From: an uncultured Christensenella sp.
GTDB lineage: Bacteria; Bacillota; Clostridia; Christensenellales; UBA3700
Direction: 5' to 3'
Assembly: GCA_910584035.1 (NCBI GenBank)
Contig: CAJTZR010000007.1
Coordinates: forward strand, 1 to 29,298
DNA length: 29,298 nt
Positions 23,227-29,298 of this stretch are shown piece by piece. Every line of letters starts with the position of its first letter. The first letter of the stretch is position 1. The notes below the pieces were generated by a model that did no database searches, was not told the origin of the DNA, and saw nothing but the letters and a program-made list of their open reading frames with translations. A program made the translations under genes and the position numbers.

Positions 23227-24523
23227 TGTCCACCTCCCAATAATTACTGCTTACAGCTACATTAAAACCTAAGTCTGCTAGATACTTAATAAAATACTCT
23301 TCAATCTCTGTATCCTTTATTAGTCTTACAAAAGCAAGAGTTAGAGTATCATATGTAGTTATAGCCGTAAATGAGATAGGCACAGACGGGCAAGCGTGTA
23401 ACATAAATGTTATTTTTTTAACATAAGGTTCAAAAGATTTTGGCAAATCAACCACACCAATATTGCTAAATGTAGCGGTTTTCGTAGGCTTTTTTATAGT
23501 TTTAACATTGCTACTTGCAAAAATAAGGTGTTTGATAAACAATGGCATAATACGTACTAGCCAAAACTTTTCACCCATCATAGCAGTATTTATATTGACA
23601 TCAAGATATTCCTTGTCATAGCAATGTTCAATATAGTCTTGGATAATTTTGATAAAGTCGTCAAGGGTAATATTATCCTCTTTAATGCTTGCTTTAACTC
23701 TAGAAAAAAGAGTAAAGTTACGCAAAGTCTTGCTTGAATAAAGCTTGCGTATATTCATTGGCACAAAGAGTGAAAGGTCATATGGATTGTCAACTTTTTT
23801 TCCTTTTGTCATATAAATACTATACAAAAACAATCCACCTAAGAAATGTGTTACTGTACAGCCTTTTGATTTGCAGTAGGCAAGTAGTTCCTTAACATTA
23901 AGGTCTGCAGTTATTGCTCCTTTGCCTAAATGGTCAAATTGTTCCCCTGGTACAGTGAAAGCTCTGCTTTTGCTTCCAGTCATACCAGAAATATCTATAT
24001 CCTTTAATTTGGTTGGTTTGTAATTTGTAGCAAAACTATCCTCAACCTCTAATGGGTCAAAAGGAGTATCGTTTGTTATAATTTTACCCTCGTCCTCAAT
24101 ATCAAAACCTAAAATTTTTAGGTAGTTATATAGTGTGCTTTTAATAAATTGCAATGCACCACTGCCGTCACATAGCACGTGGAAAAATTCAAAGGATAAA
24201 CGCTTTTTGTAATACATTACTCTAAAACAATAGCCGTCAGCATTGTGAGGTGTAATTTGTTCCATTATAATGTCAGATTCTGGACGCAAATTCAGTGTTT
24301 TGTCATTATGCTCAAGATAGTACCAAAACACGCCACGTCTAAGCCTTACTGCAAAGGACGGGAATCGCTCTAAAGTCAAATTAATTGCTTGTTGCATTTT
24401 ATCAGGGATAATGTCGTCAGCAAGTTCAACAGTATAACGGAATAAGTTTTGAGTATCTTTTGTGGTTATAAACGGGTAAAGTTTTGCACTATTATCTAAC
24501 CCGAACCAGTTTTTAATTGCCAT
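23216..24523 (-). CDS. HxxxD acyltransferase (alcohol acetyltransferase / condensation-domain-like)
   Basis: The 435 residues belong to the CoA-dependent acyltransferase superfamily that includes alcohol acetyltransferases, PapA5 and peptide-synthetase condensation domains. The active-site motif is FFHVLCDGSG, with H115 and D119-G120. The first motif residue (often a second His) is Phe, as in many AATase-like members. The C-terminal half has the floor-loop-like VPMNIRKLY region and FSNIGVVDLP. The open frame runs to 24583, but the promoter TTGTTA-17-TATAAT lies in that part; GAGG sits 5 nt before ATG 24523, which fixes the start. It forms an operon with the zinc-ribbon membrane protein. Substrates are unknown; no peptide synthetase or ketosynthase is nearby. 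Confidence 0.85.
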   Translation of the reverse strand: MAIKNWFGLDNSAKLYPFITTKDTQNLFRYTVELADDIIPDKMQQAINLTLERFPSFAVRLRRGVFWYYLEHNDKTLNLRPESDIIMEQITPHNADGYCFRVMYYKKRLSFEFFHVLCDGSGALQFIKSTLYNYLKILGFDIEDEGKIITNDTPFDPLEVEDSFATNYKPTKLKDIDISGMTGSKSRAFTVPGEQFDHLGKGAITADLNVKELLAYCKSKGCTVTHFLGGLFLYSIYMTKGKKVDNPYDLSLFVPMNIRKLYSSKTLRNFTLFSRVKASIKEDNITLDDFIKIIQDYIEHCYDKEYLDVNINTAMMGEKFWLVRIMPLFIKHLIFASSNVKTIKKPTKTATFSNIGVVDLPKSFEPYVKKITFMLHACPSVPISFTAITTYDTLTLAFVRLIKDTEIEEYFIKYLADLGFNVAVSSNYWEVDNAL

Positions 24524-24554
24524 ATAAACCTCATTTATTTTTGTAAACATAATC

Positions 24555-24583
24555 ATTATACCATATTTATTAGCAATTAACAA
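24555..24583 (-). promoter_or_regulatory. Promoter of the acyltransferase operon
   Basis: On the minus strand TTGTTA (24583-24578), 17-bp spacer, TATAAT (24560-24555). The leader is about 25 nt long. Confidence 0.8.
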
Positions 24584-24759
24584 TAGGAAATATAAAAATT
24601 AAATTGGACAATGTCTTTTTTGTGTCTATTTATATTCAATAGTAACAAATTATAGATTTAATAAAAAAGGGCAGTCCCAAAAATAATAAAAAATTTTGCA
24701 AAAATTAATGTCAATAGGAATAAAATACTAAACATTTTATGGCGAATTTTGCTAATCTC

Positions 24760-24788
24760 TTTACTTTTATGTAATTTTATGTTAAAAT
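24760..24788 (+). promoter_or_regulatory. Weak promoter candidate of the second GH2 gene
   Basis: TTTACT (24760-24765), 17-bp spacer, TAAAAT (24783-24788). If used, the transcript begins near 24795 and includes GAGG (24797-24800) and ATG 24805 but not ATG 24793. Confidence 0.4.
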
Positions 24789-24804
24789 TTTAATGCGAGG
24801 TAAT

Positions 24805-27354
24805 ATGAAGGCTTTTGATTTAAATGGAAAATGGGTCTTTCACGAAGTTGGCAGAGGAAAATGGTACACCGCAGTAGTACCAGGCAGTAATTATATTGAC
24901 CTACTTGCTAATAACATTATTGACCATCCATATTACGACAACAATGAGGAATTAACACAATGGGTAAGCGAGCGTGATTGGGAATATGCTCGTGAGTTTA
25001 CTTTGCCTATGGATATGTTGAAAAAGCCAGTTATTATGCTTGAAGCGGAGCGTCTTGACACAATTGCGGAAATTTATATTAATGATAGGCTTGTCGCTAG
25101 GACGGAAAATGCTTTTTTAACTTACAAAATAGATATTAAAAACTTTGTTTCAAGGCTTACAAATAGGATACGAATTAAATTTAGGTCACCTATTACGCAT
25201 ATTGAGAATATGCTTGAAAATATGCCATTACCAAACAGCAAGTTTGGTATGAATGGTGCACAATTTGTGCGTAAACCTGCGATAAACTTTGGTTGGAATA
25301 ATAATTTAGTATTGCCATTCAGTGGTATTTGTGGCAATATCAAAATTGTAGCTTATGACGAACTATATTTAGGCGATTTAGTAATAAAGCACGAAAGTAT
25401 TTCAACTTCGGCTGTAGTTATTGTAAAAGCACCAGTAAAGGGTAAATCGTCAGCAGACGGGGCAAGTTATTCCTTAAAACTTACTATTACAGAGCCAAAT
25501 GGAAATCATATTACTTGTGTAAGTAATAAAATAGACGAACAAAACGAACTTGTTGCAACTATTAACAAACCAGAGCTGTGGACTATTTATAGTAAAAACA
25601 GCAATCCTCCACTTTATGATATTAATGTGGAATTGATTAAAGATGGGGAAGTAATAGATAGCAAAACTCTAGTATACGGAATTAAGACTATTGAGTTTGA
25701 GGAAGAGGGCGTTGATAAATTCAAAAAGTTTGGAATAGTTTTAAATGGTGAAAAGATATTTATTAAAGGCGTTACTCTAATGCCACTTGATAGTATGTCC
25801 TCATTATTTAATAAAAAGAAAATGCAAAGCTACTTGGATAGCGTTATAAATGCCAATGTCAATCTTATTAGAGTATTTGCGGGTACTGGATATATGCCAG
25901 ATGAGTTTTATTCTATGTGTGACGAGAGAGGTATTCTTGTATGGCAAGATATGCCGTTTGTGGAAATGATTTATCCTTTTGAGTACCAAGATTTTGCACT
26001 AAATGTAGATAAGGAAATTAAGTTTAATATTACAAAATTACATTCACATCCTTGTTGTGCGGTATTGTGTGGTAATTCGGGAATGGAAGCGAAACTTGCT
26101 CGTACTTTTGGCAAAAAAAGCTTAAAAGGGTCGATTTTCGATGTGTTTTATAAAAAAATACCAGAAAAATTGAAGGCTATTGATGCGGATATTTTGTATC
26201 TTCCGTCTAGTCCAATGTCTAACAGATTTTGCAATAAAGTAAACAACTATAAAACGGGAATAACTCATATGTGGGAAGTTTGGGGCGGTATGCGTTCAAT
26301 GCAGAAAGTGGTTAACCAAACACCTAGATTTTGTGGCGAGTTCGGTTTGCCATCAATGCCAAGTTCCACAGCTCTTGACGAATTTATTACTAAAAAGCAG
26401 TACGCTTTTACTGGTTTGGAAATGGAAAAACGTCAAAAATTCCGTGACGGCAACAACAAAATGCTTTATTATATTTCATCAAGGTTTAGAGTGCCACGCA
26501 GTATGTCTGACTTAATATACTATTCTCAGCTTACTCAAGCGGAATATTATACTGAAATGATTGAGCATTTAAGACGTAATATGTCAAAATGTAGAGGTGT
26601 AATAATGACCTCACTTAATGATTGTTGGGCGGGTATTGACTATTCTGCGATTGATTATTTAGGTAATTATAAAGCAACAATGTATAAGTTGAAAAGAGCA
26701 TTTGCACCAGTTTTAATGTCTATTACTTGTAAAAAAGGTGTGGTAAAAGTCAACTTGAGCTGTGACGAGGATATTAATGAGGAATGTAATTTAATTTGGA
26801 AAGTAGAGGACTTTGACGGAATCGTTATATCCAATGGTGAGCAAAATGTTGAAATATCCAGCAATTGTAATAGCACAATTGCAAGCATAGATTTAAAAGA
26901 GATAATCAAAGGTAAGGAAAGAGAGATTGTCTTTATAGCGGAACTTACCGACAAAGCGGGTAAAGTACTTGCAAGTGAGGACTTTATATTTGTTCAAAAT
27001 AAGCTAGCATTATTCCCAGACCCTAAGCTAAAAGTAGGTGTTATGGTACGTAAAGGTATTGCAAAAATCACTATCCAAGCGGAAAGATTTGCAAGATATG
27101 TGGCTGTTATTATGGAAGATAATAAAATTCCATTTAGCAATAACTACTTTGATATAATGGCAGGTGGTAAGGCGGAAATTACAATACCAGTTGGCAAAAT
27201 GAAAGATACTGAAGTGCTTGAAAAATTGCGTATCAAGTCAGTTGCAAACATTGATATGAAAGGTAATGTAATACGTGATATTGCAAAGAATACTGGCGTT
27301 TTATTGTCACCTAAAAATATTAAAGATGTTGTATTAAAATGGTTCTTTAAGTAA
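24805..27354 (+). CDS. GH2 beta-mannosidase-like protein with altered acid/base site
   Basis: The 849 residues follow the beta-mannosidase type of GH2: FDLNGKWVFH and VPGSNYIDLL at the N-terminus, a sugar-binding domain (1-185) with RDWEYAREF, NFGWNNN near 161-167, an Ig-like domain (about 186-300), a TIM barrel (about 305-640) with RVFAGTGYMPDEFYSMCDERGILVWQDMPF, and C-terminal beta domains. No signal peptide is present. The nucleophile region is intact (CGEFGLPSMPS, E512). The acid/base region, usually WCGNNE, reads LCGNSGME (421-428), so the expected Glu is Gly426; E428 is two residues on. Activity is therefore uncertain. GAGG lies 4 nt before ATG 24805; ATG 24793 in the same frame has no ribosome site. 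Confidence 0.83.
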   Translation: MKAFDLNGKWVFHEVGRGKWYTAVVPGSNYIDLLANNIIDHPYYDNNEELTQWVSERDWEYAREFTLPMDMLKKPVIMLEAERLDTIAEIYINDRLVARTENAFLTYKIDIKNFVSRLTNRIRIKFRSPITHIENMLENMPLPNSKFGMNGAQFVRKPAINFGWNNNLVLPFSGICGNIKIVAYDELYLGDLVIKHESISTSAVVIVKAPVKGKSSADGASYSLKLTITEPNGNHITCVSNKIDEQNELVATINKPELWTIYSKNSNPPLYDINVELIKDGEVIDSKTLVYGIKTIEFEEEGVDKFKKFGIVLNGEKIFIKGVTLMPLDSMSSLFNKKKMQSYLDSVINANVNLIRVFAGTGYMPDEFYSMCDERGILVWQDMPFVEMIYPFEYQDFALNVDKEIKFNITKLHSHPCCAVLCGNSGMEAKLARTFGKKSLKGSIFDVFYKKIPEKLKAIDADILYLPSSPMSNRFCNKVNNYKTGITHMWEVWGGMRSMQKVVNQTPRFCGEFGLPSMPSSTALDEFITKKQYAFTGLEMEKRQKFRDGNNKMLYYISSRFRVPRSMSDLIYYSQLTQAEYYTEMIEHLRRNMSKCRGVIMTSLNDCWAGIDYSAIDYLGNYKATMYKLKRAFAPVLMSITCKKGVVKVNLSCDEDINEECNLIWKVEDFDGIVISNGEQNVEISSNCNSTIASIDLKEIIKGKEREIVFIAELTDKAGKVLASEDFIFVQNKLALFPDPKLKVGVMVRKGIAKITIQAERFARYVAVIMEDNKIPFSNNYFDIMAGGKAEITIPVGKMKDTEVLEKLRIKSVANIDMKGNVIRDIAKNTGVLLSPKNIKDVVLKWFFK

Positions 27355-27700
27355 TATGTTGTGCTTAATTAAATTTATTTTGTGGCTTAAATGTGCCGTT
27401 TCAAATAAAATTTAAACACGTTTGCAAAAACTACAAATAAGTAATAAATTTAAGCCTTTTTAGAGTTATGTTGATTTTAAAATTGTATTGGTTTTAACTA
27501 TTAATCAATAAAATTTATGAAAAATGTTGGATTTAGCTAATAGGCATTTGGATACATTTTAAAAAGGGTGTTGATTTATAAATTGACATTTTAAAAGCAT
27601 AATCATAATTTATGTTGTAAATTGTTAACAATGTATTTGTATGTTGATTAAATGACTATAGGGTATTATGTTAGTATGACAAAATTTTAAAAAATCAATC
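27355..27700. other. AT-rich gap, nothing recognised
   Basis: About 350 bp between convergent genes. A TTGACA occurs near 27583 but lacks a good -10 box, and no frame or stable fold follows it. Confidence 0.5.
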
Positions 27701-27701
27701 A

Positions 27702-27737
27702 AAAATCGGGACTAAATGTCCCGATTTTATCATTTTT
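27702..27737. terminator. Strong bidirectional terminator between convergent genes
   Basis: AAAATCGGGAC (27702-27712) pairs perfectly with GTCCCGATTTT (27718-27728) over TAAAT. T-runs flank it on the plus strand (ATCATTTTTT) and A-runs on the other side, so it can serve both the GH2 gene and the PotD-like gene. Confidence 0.9.
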
Positions 27738-27767
27738 TAATGCACAATATTTTTATTTGATATCTAC

Positions 27768-29298
27768 TTATTCCTTATTTTGTGTTGAATCATCTTGTGT
27801 GTTGTCGTCCTTGCTATCTTGATTGGTGTTGGGATTTTTATTTTTACCAAAAGTAGTTTTGCATTTATTTACAACGCTTTTATAGCTTTCTTTAACTTTT
27901 ATCCCAAAGTTTTTAGTCTTGTTTACAAATGTGTTAAAAAATTCAAATCTACCACCAGTTACAACAGCAGTGCCGTCACCAATTTGTTCAATTTTAACAG
28001 CAAGTTGTTTTTTCTTTTCAACCTTTTTGTAAATAGAGTAGGCAATCAATGCTACCAGTCCAATCGCAAGACAAATACTAAATATTTTAACCTCAATTCC
28101 AAGTGGCAGTGCTTTAACACGTGTCCACATTTTAACCACTAGGTCTTGCTGTTCACCAAAATCTGTCATTTCAACACAATTTTCTGTCTTTTCCTTGGAA
28201 GGCATTACAACTTCGTGAATTTGTAAGCTAGTAAAATCTACATTCCATTCAGTAGCTAAATTTTGCCAGTACTCAACCATTACGCCGTCTTTATCTTCAA
28301 ATAAATATGAAAAATCTTGTGCTTCAACTTCTTCGTCTGTCATATAGTCAATAATTTCTGCTGATAATACAGCAGTTGTATATCCAATAAAGTCCATATT
28401 GCGTAGTGCAATTTCTGGCTCGCAGATAAAGTTAATAAATTCGTGTGCAATATCCACATTTTTTGCATATTTAGGAATTACCCAGTTGTCAAACCAAACA
28501 TTTGAACCTTCTTCAGGTATGTAGTAGTCAAGATTTATATTGTTTTTTGCAGCCTCTTCAATTGCCCAAACAGCGTCACCGCTCCAAGCTAGATTGATTA
28601 AAGCCTCACCATTTATCATAGAGTCTTTACCACTATCAACCTCGTAAGCATAAAGGATATTGTATTGCTCTCTCAATTCCTTTTCAACAGTAGCAATTTT
28701 TTGCTCGTCAACATTGTTTACCAAGTCATTGATTTTATTGCGGTATTCCACTGGGTCAGTTATTTTAGATAGTTCGTCTCTGTAAGCATAAATTGTAGCA
28801 ATAAATACTGAATCACGAATACTATCTTTCATTAAAATATCATTTTTGTACTTTTTATTCCAAAGCAACTCCCAACCTTTAATGTCTTCCTCTGCAATTT
28901 GGTCTGCGTTGTACAATATACCCAATGTTCCCCACATATATGGAACGCTGTATTGATTGTCATTATCAAAATTTCTATCCAACAAGTATGGTGGAATATT
29001 TTTAATGTTAGGTATTTTTTCCTTATTTAATTCAATAAGTAAATTTGACTTTTTCATTTTTTCAATGATATAATCACTAGGACAAAAAACATCATAATCT
29101 GCTTTACGCTTGTTTATAATTGTATAGGCTCTCTCCAAAGTATCAAAAGTATCATATTGAACTTTTATTTTTTCACCAGTTTTTTGCTCATAGTACTTTG
29201 CAAAATCGTCTAAAACGCTACTATCCTCATCATCCTCAATATAGTCTTGGCAGTTGTAAATTTTAAACACACGCACTTTTTGAGTGCAACCACCCAAA
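27768..29298 (-). CDS. potD: PotD-like spermidine/putrescine-binding lipoprotein with C-terminal membrane segment (5' partial)
   Basis: This is a substrate-binding protein of a polyamine ABC transporter, outside the membrane. The frame is open at the window edge; the first visible residues LGGC form a lipobox, so only the signal peptide is missing. The periplasmic-binding fold is clear: KIYNCQDYIEDD, YDVFCPSDYIIEKM, YSVPYMWGTLGILYN, GEALINLAWSGDAVWAI, VWFDNWVIPKYAKN and EFINFICEPEIA. Unusually, about 350 residues of binding domain are followed by a hydrophobic helix (IFSICLAIGLVALIAYSIY), the basic cluster KKVEKKK and a polar tail of about 80 residues rich in Asn, Asp and Lys. This would anchor both ends and put the tail in the cytoplasm. 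The permease and ATPase genes are expected upstream, outside the window. Confidence 0.88.
   Translation of the reverse strand, partial: LGGCTQKVRVFKIYNCQDYIEDDEDSSVLDDFAKYYEQKTGEKIKVQYDTFDTLERAYTIINKRKADYDVFCPSDYIIEKMKKSNLLIELNKEKIPNIKNIPPYLLDRNFDNDNQYSVPYMWGTLGILYNADQIAEEDIKGWELLWNKKYKNDILMKDSIRDSVFIATIYAYRDELSKITDPVEYRNKINDLVNNVDEQKIATVEKELREQYNILYAYEVDSGKDSMINGEALINLAWSGDAVWAIEEAAKNNINLDYYIPEEGSNVWFDNWVIPKYAKNVDIAHEFINFICEPEIALRNMDFIGYTTAVLSAEIIDYMTDEEVEAQDFSYLFEDKDGVMVEYWQNLATEWNVDFTSLQIHEVVMPSKEKTENCVEMTDFGEQQDLVVKMWTRVKALPLGIEVKIFSICLAIGLVALIAYSIYKKVEKKKQLAVKIEQIGDGTAVVTGGRFEFFNTFVNKTKNFGIKVKESYKSVVNKCKTTFGKNKNPNTNQDSKDDNTQDDSTQNKE

Noticed and set aside
24524..24583. Twenty extra N-terminal residues on the acyltransferase
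   Set aside because: The promoter overlaps them, and GAGG sits directly before the internal ATG at 24523.
24668..24685. Terminator around GGGCAGTCCC
   Set aside because: The stem is only 3 bp, and the flanking A-runs do not pair or form a U-run on the plus strand.

Overview
The window comes from an AT-rich, Gram-positive-type genome, most likely an uncultured gut Clostridia member of the Bacillota. Evidence for this is the strong AGGAGG-type ribosome sites, TTGACA/TATAAT promoters, U-run terminators, the Firmicute order secG-rnr-smpB, several lipoboxes, a dockerin-like module and BspA/InlB-type surface repeats. TGA acts as a stop codon, so the code is standard. No tRNA, rRNA, CRISPR array, phage gene or intact transposase was found. 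Species-level placement is not possible from the sequence alone.

Layout from left to right. 1-2401: the end of a secreted beta-helix protein with a C-terminal dockerin-like module. 2402-3161: a gene-free stretch with a dispersed structured repeat, a terminator and a second structured region. 3162-5578: a CLC chloride/proton antiporter (minus) divergent from a ferritin-like di-iron protein (plus). 6056-9595: secG, rnr and smpB, with a hairpin over the rnr ribosome site. 9772-12698: a lipoprotein gene broken by one missing base, then metY and metA, which together make homocysteine by the O-acetylhomoserine route. 12946-13821: a VanW-family protein. 13910-14231: inverted copies of the repeat seen at 2411-2783. 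14350-16101: alpha-phosphoglucomutase. 16260-18584: a GH2 protein without recognisable catalytic glutamates. 18585-19658: a long non-coding stretch with a possible small RNA and tandem repeats. 19659-20777: a repeat-bearing lipoprotein. 21177-21305: a decayed fragment of rnr. 21387-22304: a GH16 lipoprotein (minus). 22564-24523: a two-gene operon of an HxxxD acyltransferase and a zinc-ribbon membrane protein (minus). 24805-27354: a second, beta-mannosidase-like GH2 protein. 27768-29298: a PotD-like binding protein (minus) that runs off the window.

The genes are mainly housekeeping (secretion, RNA turnover, ribosome rescue, methionine and sugar-phosphate metabolism) mixed with surface and carbohydrate functions. 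The most unusual item is a repeat family of about 190 bp. Three copies fold into the same cloverleaf (one closing stem and three hairpins) with different but compensating sequences. Other unusual items are the rnr fragment, the single-base break in the lipoprotein gene, and two GH2 proteins that lack expected catalytic residues.
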